This document shows, in pieces, positions 20,688 through 35,422 of a stretch of DNA of 64,000 nucleotides. Below the pieces are notes generated by a model. That model saw only the letters and a program-made list of their open reading frames with translations, was not told where the DNA came from and made no database searches. The DNA lies in NCBI GenBank assembly GCA_900708905.1, contig CAADRB010000040.1, positions 675,265 through 739,264 on the forward strand, in the 5' to 3' direction. The DNA comes from Hymenolepis diminuta (Eukaryota > Platyhelminthes > Cestoda > Cyclophyllidea > Hymenolepididae). The translations under genes were made by a program, and so were the position numbers. The first letter of the stretch is position 1, and each line of letters starts with the position of its first letter.

Positions 20688-23600
20688 TTCAGGGTGATTA
20701 TCACCAACCTCTTTTGATTATATAGGGCGGATTGACGTGCGGATTTGGCTTGATCGGGTATGGAGGGAATCTGTCAAAATGAAACTTTCTGTAAGGTCTG
20801 TTATTATAAGGCCCGCTTCTGGGTTGGCAAGCACTTAAGGGTTCTCCGCTTAAGGCCTCGGATCATCTTATAACCCAAATATGTGGATTATAAAATAATT
20901 AATAACTTATTTTAAAGCTTTGTTTTGTCTGTCTTATAGAACTATATTGACAAATATAAGATGTCCATTTATATTAGGGCAGTATTGCATTTTAAGACCT
21001 ATTTTAAATGTATGCTTTCAAGCCGACTATCAGAAAATCAATTAATTTTATTAGTTATTGATAATATACTTAAAATATGATATTTTGGTTGATAATATTT
21101 ACAACATTACCGCCTGACAATGGCCTCAATTATTGTCTCATTTGCATGAATTATTGTAGAAACTGAAATCTTTATCTTCAATCCGTCACTGCTCAAGCTA
21201 TTTGTACTGTGCATAATGTTTCGAAAAATTATCGGGTAAAGGATATGTACACACGCATCTTTTGCTAATGTCTTTGCGTCACTATTCCATCTTTACAGAA
21301 ATTAAACTGAATTTTAATTTTACCATTTCCAGCATATTTGTGGCTTGTAGTTCAACCCTCCCTAGAAGGTCATTGCAGTGATCTGTGTTTTTGTTTTCAG
21401 GTACACTTAGTATATCAAGGGTTACGATGGCCATTAGCAAATGAAAAATTTCGGCCTAAATCCCTTCTGCATATAATAATAATAATAATATAATTTTATT
21501 GAAATTATTTAATAAATGATCAAAAATAATCGGTGGGAGGGATGTCATAAAACAATATATGCAGACATTTTGAATTATTTATTTTTTAACATATAAGATC
21601 GTAAAACATGATGTCTAAATCAAGCAAATCGATTTCAACTTAGAAAAAAATCACTTCAAGTTTTGAATTTGTTTGTCACAAATTTGACACAAAATGAACT
21701 TTGTGAAAGGCAGACTGAGATAATATTATGCGTTGAGAAGTAACTCAGTAACGTTTCGTATGATTCGAATTATAATTAAATAAGGAATTTCTGCTTTTCC
21801 TAAATGTCACATTTATACTTTTGTACAAATGAAGTTGATTTAGAACGAGCGCGTTGGGCAAAGTTTTGTGCATATGTAGAAGCAACATATTACAACAATA
21901 CATTTCCGGTGTTCGTTAAGTTACCAACATATAAAAAGCATAAGTTACTTATGAATGTATCTTATCTTTATGCGTTAAAGAAAACCTTATATATATGTAA
22001 ATCATATATTATATTAAAATAACATGAGTTTCTTGCTGAATTTGCATATGACAACTCGACTCTTTTCGTTAAACCTGCTGAAGTACTTGCATTCGTTGAT
22101 TAGAGGAAAAGCATTTTGTTCCCACTTTAATCCTTGTAAGTATGTGTTTCAGTGACCAAAATATGTGATCGGAGGAAACACATAAATATCCATTTATACT
22201 TCGAAAACCAAAGGTTTATAAAGTAGCTAATAGATAAAAAATTGACGCCTTGATTTGTCTCTATTCAATAAGTTTGAAATTTGTTACTATTAAATAAATC
22301 CAGTCGGTGAAATTAACAATTAAATCGGAATTTATTCTGAAAAATTATCTTTAACGAAAAAAATCACCAAATTCTCCATAATAAGTCACTAATAGAAGCT
22401 CGTTTTTCTTAATTTTTCTTGAATTTGCTACCTTTTGTGATGAAAACCCTGCTTTCTCTGCAGAAGTGTCATTTATATAATTTATTCTTATGTTAATCCT
22501 GAAATAAAATTTTGTCAAATTTCTATTATTTTGGATAATTTTGTTTGAAATACTCATTTAAAATATGAAGAAATTCATTCATAAGCTGTTGAATGAATTA
22601 AGCTTTAATTCGAAGTAATCCTGCTTTATTTAGAGCATTGTGATAACACGTTAAAAGTCAAATTTCTAAACTTGTCGAAATCCCAAAAATCTCTGAATTT
22701 TAATGTTTGACGTATATATAATATAGGTAGAAGCTCATTTTGTAGAAGAATACAATGTCGATTAACTAGATAATTGCATTTCAGTATTTCAAGTTTAAGA
22801 ATACATTATCAGAAATAAAGATTTACTAACAGTAGTTTAAGTAGTATAAGTTTGATTCTAAAAGTTTATGTGAGGCGTATATAATACTGTGTGTTGAAAG
22901 TCCTGTTCCATCTGTTTAACCTTACCAAACAGAAAATTTTGATTAAATTATTTGCTACACATCTGATAATATGCTAATGGAGCCATATAATATTGAAAAA
23001 CTGATTGAATTAAAATTTAATTTCATGAATAGATTTCAGAAATACATGAACCTTATTAAATGCAACCTCTGCCTTAGCAAATAAATGGTGCTAATGAGAG
23101 TCTACTAGTATGTTTAAAAATAGTAATTGAAAATTTTCTGAATAATGTATATTGAACTATTAATTGAACCTACGATTAGATGGAAACTCTTGATAAATCT
23201 TTCTTGTACAAAGTATTCAGCAGTTAAGAAAAAACCTACGCATAACAGTATCACTCTGCTATAAAAAATCTCCCTAGCTTATAATAGGAGAAGGATCTAA
23301 AACTCTAGTAAGGAAAGCGATGCTGTCATTATATATTTAAAACTTAGAGTACGCTTTCTTCCACGGCAGGAATAATGTGTATTTAATTGTGAATCTAAGA
23401 TTAAAAAATACCAATGTAATCAAATCTTTGATCCTGAAATTCAGGCATTCAATGCCGTGTCGTGAAAGTTGCATTCCGATAGAACGCTCTTAGTAGCTTG
23501 AACTAATGACGTGAGCAAAGGGGCTCAAATGAGAACTGGATCAACTTTTCTTTAAAACTAAAAACCCCCAATTTTCCTTCTTCCATTTCAATGGAGCTGT

Positions 23601-24067
23601 GCATCTCTTGTCAAAACCGTATTTTATCGCAAAAAATTAGTCTAAATAAACTTGTTTCGGGGAATATTTTACATTTGTTTATGATATTTAGAAAGCACAT
23701 ATTTTACTCAGTATACTGCATTGATTAACCAAATCATAAAGAAGATGCTACGAAAAATGTGGAAATGCAGACACGTTGAACAAGCCGAGAGCTCTTCATA
23801 TCTTTTCGGAAAATGAATTGTATGGTTTGTCATTTCGTTGATTAATGTCTCCAAGTAAATTACGTGATAATGAATAATCTTTAGCCAAAATTTGATCATT
23901 TAAAAGTGAGGAACAGAATATTTGCACTACAGGAACTATCTTAATAAATACTTTATGTAAACTGTGAAGGGGTCTGTCTAGACACGAACATTCTATTATT
24001 GAATGCATTAACATGACAACATCGTTCACGGTTTTCAGGTTCATTTCAGGTTTAGGACATGTTGATA

Positions 24068-24101
24068 ATTATATATATATATATTTATTTATATATATAA
24101 T
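24068..24101. repeat. TA-rich microsatellite
   Basis: TATATATA runs separated by TTTATTT. Confidence 0.85.
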
Positions 24102-25459
24102 TTTTAAAAAATCAGACTCTTTTAATATGAGTTCAATTTAGACAGGCAACATTCCCTGCATTTTGAAGTATCTTAATACGTCATCGAGTTTTCAGACATT
24201 GCAGAAATCGCAAATTGCTATAAATATTTTCTATGCAATAAATAAATTCATTCACAAATTCTGTTCACTTAATATTATCCCCTTCAAAATTTTACAGAAC
24301 ATTTTACTGAATCAAAGCCATCAATGCTAAACTTTGGCAGTACTATTTACGGGTCCTTTTTCACCAATATACCTCTGTATTGAAGAGTCTTTTCATTAAT
24401 ACAGAAAAATAATGTTAGGAATATACTTAGTAAAAGTATTACTTACTTGTGACGAAATAAATAAATGTAAATAAATTAGTTGAATCAAACTAATCAGTAC
24501 AAAATTAATTAAACACTCATGGTTGCAAAATTTTCAACAAAAAAATTTATAAATTAGAACTCTTAAAATAATTATGAATGTGTTACATATAGCACAAAAT
24601 TTTTTTTCCTGATTCCGTAATATCGTCACAAAAGCTGTGAATTAATCAAATTTGAAGGATATTCTTGTCGCAGACTGACTTTAACAATACTTAAAGCATG
24701 GAAATTTGAAGTTATTCAACGGCTGTGAATCCGTCACGCAGCTTCACTTCGCATTACAGAACCGGTTTTGGGGCCGCTATTGAGTTTAGACGACCTTGAT
24801 GAAATGGCTACAAGAGGAACCAGAAAAACTTTTCCAATAATTTTAAATACAAATTCATACATTTATACATATTCAGTTAAGATTTATTATAAAAATTAAG
24901 TTAATAAAAAAATGCATTTTAAGTTAATGGGTCGATTGTGGAATTAATGCAGATTATTGATAAATGCATCCGATCGATTTAGGTGTTCATACCAACCCTG
25001 TTCAATTAGTATAGGAAAGAGGCATTCGAATTCCTTGATTTCAAGAACAAAATCGCCTTCTTTCAACCTGAGTGAATGCGACGTTGAAAGCTTTCTATCC
25101 AAGTTTTGTAGTTGATAAGACCTTCGGTCGCGTAAATTACCTGAATTACATAGTAAGTAATACCACTATGCGTATTTTCGGGTTGTAGGTATAGTAAAGA
25201 GTCGTTGTTTGCGGTTTTAATTTAATAATCGGATACATCTCACGGAAGCAACCAAAATAATGGTTAAAGCTAAGATTATCAGACATCTGAATTTATTTTA
25301 ACTTTACTAATCAACCTGACTTCAAGTTCATCAAATTTCGACCATTAATAAGTGGTAAAATTGTAATTAATGATTTAGGCTTCATTGAAAGTTTCAGTTT
25401 TATTTAAAGTATCCAAACAACAATTCTGTGTTAATGATTTTAATTTATGAAAAAGTACT

Positions 25460-26029
25460 TCAGATATCCTTTAACGCTTTGTTTGAGATAATATAGCATA
25501 TCCTGATATGTATGGATGATAAAGTAGCATTTAGCTTATTAATTTGCTCCTTGTCTACTTCGGTGACAGCATTAATCGCCATGTTTTGCTCTTCCATTCT
25601 TAGCTGAATACAAACCGGTCTTTTACTAGTTCGACTCACTACCAACTCTATCGATACAAACGCAGGTACAGCCTTTCTCTTGATCCTACTCCGACGTTTC
25701 TAGTTCTCTAACATACATTTGTTGGACCGGCTCTTCGACAACTCCTGTAGATCAACTCCTACATTCAGGTACTTCATTCAGTCTCTCTATCCACAACTCA
25801 TCCTATTTTCTAATGCGTATCCCTTTCTATTCAATCTTTCTACTTTCCCTTTTGTCTTTCTGATAAGTCCCACTATGGTATTATCATTAATAAATTCTAT
25901 ATATATTTTCTTACTCTCTGTAAATTTATTTTTAATAACCCTAGGAGTGTATTTTATACATGAATATAAAATTCTAATTCTCTTAATGTGCGAAGCAAAT
26001 GTTAATGCGATGTAATCATTTATCACCAT
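25460..26029 (-). other. Coding-like minus-strand tract with three in-frame stops
   Basis: A single frame holds 80, 33 and 72 residue stretches split only by TAG (25787), TGA (25778) and TAG (about 25690). It includes YIEFINDNTIVGLIRK, which faintly resembles the K-F-A-D-D-T-x-V-G-L-I motif of LINE reverse transcriptases; the conserved Asp pair is altered. Possibly a decayed element, possibly chance in AT-rich DNA. Confidence 0.2.
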
Positions 26030-29000
26030 TGTATTAGGTCAAACGATTATATACACGTTGAAGTTATCACGATTATTCGTATTGCTAAGGCACTGTTGAG
26101 TTTATTCTTCGAATAGTTAAAATAAAATCATTCATCCTACACTCGTCTTTTTCAATCATCCAGGTTAGACAAAACCCCGCTAGTAAACACGTAATCCGAA
26201 ATTGCATGTCCCATAACATTTATTTGATCCAGTGTATAAATAGGATAGAAAAATTTCAGCCCTCGATTATGTTGACACTTTTTTGGAAGGCAGTTAGAAG
26301 GAAATACATAGCGGCACTAACAAAATATTTGTTTTGTTATCATATGCTTATGAGATACCTCTAAAAGTCTCGGTTGTGTAGTTTGATTCTTGTGTTCTTT
26401 GTATCCAGATGGACATTTACTGCCTCGAGGATATTTTTATGTGGCCTTACTCCTGGTGCATTTCCATTAAAATGAATTTTTTGAAGAACGCAACGTTAAA
26501 TTTAACTAATATATAAAAATAAATTTTTCTTACGATGGTGTATAGAGATAGACGGATAACTGGGATAATTGTGAATGGTGCACCAACTACCCTTCACCTT
26601 GTGTTACCTACCGTTGGAGGCTCAATACTCTTACGAAAATTGAGATGGCATTCGTCTGTGACTTTACTGCTGAATGTATTCCAGTGCTTACCTTTATCGA
26701 TAAAATAGGGCAAATACCGGGAAATACCAAATTTAATGTATAGTTAGTAAATTATAAGGCAGACTATCAGAAGGACAACTTATCCGCTGCCCTACTTCAT
26801 AAAACATTACTCCTTCAACGGTTTCGATATACAAGATGCATAATCTTGGTTCTGGGGCTATATTAACGAAAATTCAAGTCTCAGCCCAGGTCATTACTTA
26901 GTTGCTCAGCCTATTTTAAAGGTCTGTGCTCGTACAACCTATCCAAATAGAGTATTATTTGTTCAACGCTGTATTCACAAAATTACCTGCGTGTGATTAC
27001 CACATACTTTTCCTGGTTTGCAGGTATGTCGTTTGATAATATAATTAGCATATTCCTTTCACCAATTCTTTGTTTATCCCTTCCAGCTTTGACATGCACC
27101 ACCAATTATTATCTGAGATTCTGTCCGCACCATTTGTACATGGGATAATGAAAGGGAATTTGTCTGGCTAAGAATCGTCAAATATGCACAACTGCACCCG
27201 TTTTTCGGCCAGGTCCTCCATATTATTATCTCGAATCTAAAATATCAATATATAATTATAGATTATATCAGTAAATGATACTTATTTTGTAGTCTGATCT
27301 ACCACTTTGTACATTCCCGATGCTGAATTCATTATAAAAACTAATATTTTTTTATAGACGGATCACTCTGTATATCGCGGGTGACAGCATTATTGTGGAC
27401 AACAAAGTGGCAGCTCAGAGTGTTTCAAAGCGGAAAAATAGCGTAAATATGAAATATCAAATAATATACAAAGACTATTAATAATGAAAGCGAAACTCTG
27501 TGTTTTAAATGAGGAAGTAACTGGATTTTATAATGAATTATAACATTTATTTTAATGCAAATATTCGAATAAATAATAAATTTAATGAAATAAATATTTT
27601 ATAATGAGTGAAAATTTTGCCAAGCCAAATTGCAGATCTGTTCATGGTAAATTTTTACTGAATTAATTGATCACTGTAATATTCCAGCCTGTGATTTGCA
27701 AATTTTTCTGGAATATCAGTTGCAGAACTCACTGCTAAACTCTTTGAAAATTAACTTGTCATTTTAATTACTTTCTATTTATAATATTAATAAGAAAAAA
27801 ATGGAAAGTGAACCACGAATTTAACCTATTCGTTCTCAAGTCATTAATTTATTGGTCCATATGAAAATTTGCAAATGATGAATTAAAATTTTAGCAGATT
27901 CATATATTGGCGTACATTGACTGGAAGTGATGCTTCCAATTTTCTACAACATTTCAACATCATGCATACTTTGTTTTTCGGTCACATATTTTCTGAAAAC
28001 ATCAATTTAAATCGAGAAATCAAATTTTAAAATTTGCGCCCTAGTCTGGACACCGATCCAACATTCTTCTCTTCTTTAAAACTGACAAATAATCATTTCA
28101 GTTCAGTTTTTTATTGCGATAATCTTATAAAACATAAAAGTTTCTTACTATGTGCACCTTAATTTTAAATTACACTTTATCAGGTTTCTTAATTAAGTTT
28201 TTTTCTGAATAATAAATAATACCGAAATCCTTTGAATTTTTAACCTATTAATTTGTCATTAAAATTGAATGTTAACGTGTCTTTAAATCTCGTTTATATT
28301 GTCTATTTTAGACGGAGGAAACTTTCATTAATAAATTGTTATTTTTTTATTAAAACAGATGAAATTACATATTTATAAAGATTATGATAAGGTTTTGGCA
28401 AACAGTTTGCTCTTTCTACTGCTAACCGTTTATAATATCAAGCTGCTAATCGTAAATGTTGAGATGACTGAGGCTCTATAGCATTACCACACTCTGACAC
28501 AATATTACAAGAAGGATACTGCGTATTTTGGGTTAGTGCCGGAAGGGACAGCCTTTGGGTGGTCTGTTTATCACAGGTTTAACATTAGCAGATAAGGAGA
28601 GAGATTCTGTTCATACATGCGGTAGCATGACAAAACGTAAATAACCTCTACTATATCAATATATTTTGGCTGGTTTCAAAACTGAAAATATAAGCCTAAC
28701 TCGGTTTAAAAACTTTATTAAATTGAGGATGGGAGTTGTGCCATCATCCATTTCATTAGCTGGCGCAACTTCAGATGTCAGCGTTCTTCTAACAGTAGAC
28801 TATTTAGATTTGAATCGTAAAACATCTAGCCATGAAGGTGCAAAAGACTCCAAAACCCTGTATATGAAAATCAGTGCTATTGTCTCCAGTGATCTCGCAA
28901 ACAATCTCCAATAGAAATGGACTTCTACAGTACCATGAAGATATTAAGGATACAAAGGTGCAAATTGCAACTAGAGTTCAAAAGATTACCTTTACAGAAA

Positions 29001-32000
29001 AAAATCCTTATATTTTACCTCCCTCCCTATCAAGTAACCAATAGTTAAAGCTATACATCTTTATGTCCAAATCATATCCGTTATATGAACATTAACTGGT
29101 TATTTTTGTTGGCCAATTTCCGTTAGATCCTTTCCCCTTTATCTCCTGGTAAAATTCACTTACCCGATTTCAGTTGCTTTCCCACACTGAAACACTGTAT
29201 AAATATTTATACGTTACTGTGTTATATTATATAAATTATCTGAAAGTACATAATTTTATAAAATTCGAAATCAACAATGTTTATTCAATATGAATAATAA
29301 AATGTTTTTTGTATTTCATTTGATCCATTAAATTTATCACTGATTGCTTTAGTTAAAATTTTCACTTAGTAGGAGTGAAAAGTCCCAGTAAAATAATCAT
29401 TACTTTCATATAATTATTTTCTTTTCCAAGTTTGATCATAATAAAAATTTGTTTTTTTTATTCAATTGAGCAGTTACCGCTTTAATGTATTTGTCAATTT
29501 AGCTCATAACAATCAGTGCCAATACCATTTATGGTGTGAGATAGTGAGTTATTTGAATATGGCCTGGATACGCATTGCTTTTAGATTTAAATTTAAATAT
29601 ATTTGGATTTATCATTAATTTATGGAGTAAATGCTTTTTATCTACACTTTGCTTTACATCAAGGCTAAATACGGAAATAACTTCCATTATTTTTAAATAT
29701 ATTTTGATTTTAGTAAAGGATGAGAGAATTTCGAATTTGAAAGTGATCTAATTAAATATACGTCCGTAATTTGCATTTTCAAGTAATTTTGAACGAGATC
29801 ACCACCTGCAAACTTCACTTTTAAACCTTTTCTATTGCTGGTAAAGGTAACGTACCTTGAGAAATGGATATGTTGTGAATCAATAATATCGCTATTTACG
29901 AAGGAAAGAAATATATCTGTAAAAAGAAAAAGCTTTAAATGCTATTAATAGAAGGGGCCGAATGAAAACTGTTAATGTTTTCAATAATGTCAATTTATGA
30001 AAGATTTGTTCGAAATAAGCATGGACTTATAAAACTTTATTCTTCAGAATTTTCCAAATCGTATGAAGTGCTCATCATCTTGGTAAGAGCTTTTAGCATT
30101 ATCGCCAATCATTATTTTCCACTCGCCTCCTCCAAATTCATAAAAAAATTTGTGCCTGCAAATAATGTTTTACAAAATTGCAAGAATACTTATTTGTCTA
30201 AGTCGAGTTAAGTTTCACTTAGTGAAGTTGATATTTGTTCAACCTAGAAGCATATTCAATCATAAACCGTGGAATAGTAATAAGCACATAAAATAGTAAA
30301 AAGTGTAGTAAAAATGAAGGTGGTAGAACGAATATATATATATGTATCAGAAGAGATGGAGTTGATCCATTCCCACCTAAACGGAAATTATTTATGATTG
30401 ATTGATATAATTAAAAAAGGCAGTTTTCACAATATCTCCCTATGATCGCGTCGTAACTTTCGACAAATCATATCACTGCAATTCTAAATGGTTTTGGTAT
30501 AGAATAGTATAAATAAAAAGTTTTAATGAAATTTTTAATTGTAAGTCCCTCCCCAAAATTTAATTCAAAAGCATTTCAAGGGTAATTCGATCGTCTCTAC
30601 TTGTAGTGGATGCTACACCAATAAGTCTTTTTGCTACACCTAATTAATCCTCCTAAGCAGTCCGAATAGCGTCTAGCAGAGTCCTCTATTGGCTGGGCTA
30701 TCCCCAAAGTGGCAAGAACAAGCAGTGTGTTGAGTGGAGAAGGTTTATTGATCACTTCCTTGTTACCGTGAGTCAAAAGCTTAGTCGTTAAATACAAAAT
30801 CACACTTGCTGATTGGTTGAAGAGGTCTCTGCACATACTTGACTTAGAGGTAGAAATGGAGTTGAAATCAGGATAACAAATCTCTCATCGGGTATGGTTC
30901 TTAAAATTTAGGAAAGAATTAATTCTAACGACTTTCAGATGCAGATGAGTGGGGCGTGGTTATCTGACGTTTGAATTTTATCTCTTACAAATTATCTAAA
31001 AAAGATGTAGTCTCGATGGTTTCTATCGCCAAAATATGTACCACTTTACTAATTATAAGCCAGTAATAATTTATAATCTACAATATATATAATATTTTAT
31101 ATAACTCCTAAAACCAAATTTCAAGTCATCTTCAGCTCGTATCAAATATCCAAATACCCATTACCACCTCTAATTCCTTTAGCAAGATATTTTTTATAAA
31201 CTCATTTGACTTATTTTGTCCCCGACTTTGTAATATTCACGAATAAATACTATTTAACCCTTATTTAAGTAATAAGGAAACTTTATTTAAAAGAAACGTC
31301 GCTGAAAATATGCATCACCAATATAATATCTCGATATCTGTCAAATTCCTAGTAACGCTATACATGACAGCTATCACAGAAGAATTAGAGATTTATGAAT
31401 GTAAATGCATAACATTGTCATGATGGATCCTATTTGCTGTGGTATCTCTAATCGATGAATTTAGGACACAGAATATAGCCCAGACACTTCCCTCCCCTCT
31501 GTTTATGTGTGTTAAAATCATGTGAGACCGACACTACTAAATTGAATGGACCTATTCAGTTACTCTTAGGCTTTTTGACCTTGGGGTAAATTAGGGTTGT
31601 CAATTTAGCACCTCTAGGGATTGGAATTTTAGCACATTCTAGCCTTTACGGTGAGTAACTTAATACTGGGGGCTTCCTGGAAGAAGTAAAAAGCTCTAAT
31701 CATCTGCCGCGACATTGCTGAGCCTGCGAACATGGTTTGCATCTCTATTCCTTCTCAACATCTTATCCATTCTTATGTCACCCAACAGTTATCTATTCAG
31801 CTTAAACTTCAAAAAACTATTATTAATTGTCGTCAAATTAATGCTTTTTGAGTTTCTATTAAAATGGGACATTTGATATCGTTTTCAACAATTTCATAAT
31901 CACAAATCGAGATTAGTTGAAATTATATTTTCGCGCTTTGTTTTCTTTTATAGAGTATTTAACTTAATTAATTTATGCGATTATATGCCAGTTTGAAATG

Positions 32001-35000
32001 AAATTACTTTGAATTTGTCATCAGCACTGCTGTTAGAGCTTATAAGCGAACCTATTTCCTTTGAATGAAATTATCTTCCTTATGTTATGTTATTCTACTA
32101 TATTTAGCATAATATTAAGGTAATTTTTCATCATATTCCGAGCTATACGATCTTCTTTGGGTCCTCTGCGACTGGACCCTTTGACGATGGATGTTCGGAT
32201 ACACATTACCGATTGCCATAGTTTTATACGTCAACACAACTACCCCCATCCTTTTAACATGACTGATTCGTTAATGTGGTAGTTCTTCGACGCAAATGCA
32301 TATCTTTATAGGTCTGTGATTACGAAGTGGAGAAAATGATCCAAAATATTTAGAAAAAATATGACTTCAGACATCTCTATGATAATGAAACTGAATATTT
32401 GTCATTAAGACAAAATCTTATTTTGACTGGAGGCAAGGCTCTTGACATTGTTTCAATAATAAGTGGGTGGTACGAGGAAAAAACGACTATAATTGCTCAA
32501 TAAATACGTTTGCTGAGAGTAGAGTTTGTGGACACTATACTGAGGTAACTTAACATACTTATGCCCTTAAGCACCCCGGACACCAGATGAAACATGCTAT
32601 AAATGATAGTCGTTCAACCATGGAATTAGAGTCTACTACTTGGTCAGTGATATATATAATTTGAAAATCATATTCATTCATTTCACATTTGAAATTACTA
32701 AATGATATATGTATGCCTTTTAACAATCCAGATGGTTTCATAATGAATAAAGGTCGCTTAAAATTCATTTACTCAAAATTTTCTATTAAAGAGACAGAAG
32801 CTTAATTTTTTCATACACTCCCATTTTCAAAGCATTAAAAATGGGAGGAAGCATATGTTTGAGAGCATTAATAGGTAAACGGCAGGAAAAATATTTCCAC
32901 CCGAGTTGTTCAGAGTTTTGTTTAAACTGAGTCAGATCAAATCAAGAAGAATTAAAAAGCATCAGCGTAATTCGTTGACTAGACAATAATCGCGTTAAGT
33001 AATTACTAAGAATTTTTTATCAGATATTACGGACAAAATCAAAAGAATTCGGATGCCCAGTTAACCCAGGTGATAATTAAATACTCGAATGGAAAGCACC
33101 GAAGTAGTTGGTGGTTCGTAGTTCGTGAAAAAATGCTCAACATCCCTCTTTCTCCCAACTACAATAACGATAATAACCATAACCAATAATTCTGTGGATT
33201 TTTATTTAATGGAGCAGTGTTTTATCATTTTAATATTTTATTACATTAAAACGTTATTATTTCCATTCATACAAATACAAATATAAAATATTTTTAGAGC
33301 AAAAAGTTAATTGCGAGGATTGTATTCAGGAGAACGTTTTGAAGTCAAAGTGCTTCTGCTAGGATTGAAAAAAACCGAATGCAATGTGTCTCAGTTTTTC
33401 ACTGACCACTCTTGCAACTTCAAATGACCTCAAATAGGAAAACAAGCAACTAAATAAGTGTATCAAATAAAAATCATTTTGGAAAATGTTTCTATGTTGA
33501 TATGTGATGATATGAGATGGTGTTAACGTTAGAATCCAAATTAGCAAGTTCGACTGTTTGTAAGTCAACTAGCCTAAATTAACCCTTCTCAACATGTACT
33601 AGTGTCTCGGCCTCCGTCTGCATTGAACTGATCGTTTCTCTTTTCTGTGTCCTGAAATTCACATAAATTGACTACTTAAAGCGTGTAAAATGGACTGTTA
33701 ATAAATGTCTCTAATTGAGTTACTGTTTTATAGCTTTTACATAGTACTTAGCTAAATAGCTTTGGGAGATCTAAGCTGTTCCACTGTCTGACCTAGGTAT
33801 TGGTAGAGGTCGCCGAAACATAACAAATGTACCTCTTGCCACCACCCAATCTTCTAAACGCTGTCTTCTTTAATTGGACAAGTATTAAGTGGATTTGATT
33901 AAGAAAGCGTAGATAAATGCCATTATTTACTCCTGAATACCATCATCTGCAACAATTTACCACCCAACAAACGCTCTCAATAACTTCCAGAATTAAGCTT
34001 ATTAAGAATAAATACCAAAACTTTCTTTTAAACCGTTTAGATTCCCTAGTTTCAGTGTTGAAGTTTGCAACTTACGCTTCTTCTCTCCTCATTGTGCATT
34101 ATATTGAAAGGTACACGTATTTACTTTTTCAAAACTAAAAGACTACCCGACTATTGTTCGCCTGACAGCTGTTCGAACGTAGTCCTAACGAGTCATGCAA
34201 GATGGATGCTTCTCCTATATAAACATAGGGCATATCTTAGCATTTCTACTCAGGAAGAAGATTAACGACACCCATTTCAACTTTTGAAAACCTACTGAAG
34301 CTAATATCTTGATTACAACTTAAGTGATTTGATATCTGGCTCTTATGCACATGGTGACAGGTACCAATTCTTAGAAAAAACTGCATCAGTGTCCACTTGC
34401 AGTCTAGTAATTACCATATTAGAAACGATTATCCATTGAATAAAATTCAAATTATATATTTTAGAGTCATTAAATCTTATCTGGCGGACGTATTGAATGA
34501 CATGCTGAAAATAAACTGCCTATTCTACCCAGATCAAGAATTTTCGTTTAATAAAATAACCATGTTTCTTACTTGACACTTAATTATGTATTACTTACTT
34601 TGATAATACTTGGGTATTATCCTGAAAGGCAATTTTCACGTTAAGTGGTAAGTGACAAATATAAGATCCCTTCGCAGAATTCTCGAGTAATGCGCAATTC
34701 AGAATTTCGTCTGAAATGTAGTTTTGCACAAAATTACAACTAGATAATTTACTAAAATGCCATGCTGGGTGAGAATTTCATTATTAAATTTTGTTTGATA
34801 ACCAGACTGCTTTTTTAAGCAACCTAGACCTTTTGAAGATTTAAAAACGTGAAAGCGGTATCAACAATCTTTCCAAATTAAAAGTATCAACTAGCCGCAT
34901 TGCCACAACGAAACGTTTTGACGGCTTCGCATCATTTGTTGGTATGAATAAACGTGTTCGGACAAGCCTGATGAGCGGTGAAAGGCCACCTGCATCTAAA

Positions 35001-35184
35001 TGATTCACTTTTGAGACAAAGATCCATTCGCGTCTAGGTCTGTTAGGCCAAATTAGTGTTTTAAAATTTCTTATGTTCTCTCCTAGTTTTGAAAACTTGA
35101 TAACATATATGTTCAGTAGGTATGAGCCCAGTCTAATCAAAACATATTTAAATTGTTTAACGATTAGGGACAGATTTTAAATGA

Positions 35185-35422
35185 AAAAAAACAATATTTA
35201 TTGAGAGAGAAGAAGAACAGACCTGGCAGTGATGAAGACGGTTTATAGGGGAAGACCGAGAAACCATGAGATTTAAAGTTGAGGGATAGCTTGCTCATTG
35301 AAGTGTTGGAGGTTGACGTTTTATGGAAAGATATAAAAAAATTAGAGAGCTTCAAGGACAGGGTCAGCAAAGAGTATCCGTTCAGCGAGAAGGGGAATAA
35401 AACGTTCTGCACAGGTAATCTC
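35185..35422 (+). other. Coding-like tract ending at a splice-donor-like site
   Basis: One frame reads EKKNRPGSDEDG, two stops, then DSLLIEVLEVDVLWKDIKKL and SFKDRVSKEYPFSEKG, reaching CACAG|GTAATC at about 35415. The charged, balanced composition is unlike translated AT-rich noise. An acceptor-like TTTAAAG sits just before LRDSLL. No family recognised; a lone exon or pseudogene fragment is possible. Confidence 0.2.

Noticed and set aside
25719..26015. 98-codon hydrophobic plus-strand frame
   Set aside because: Low-complexity hydrophobic translation of T-rich DNA. The opposite strand looks more coding-like, though broken.
28666..28914. 82-codon frame MAGFKTENISLT…
   Set aside because: It begins at TTG, has no ATG at its head, no splice context and no recognisable motif.
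34841..35140. 99-codon minus-strand frame containing NHLDAGG, thought to echo exon 2 (HLDAED)
   Set aside because: Similarity is limited to about 13 bases around the HLDA string. Nothing else of exon 2 follows, so it is taken as chance.
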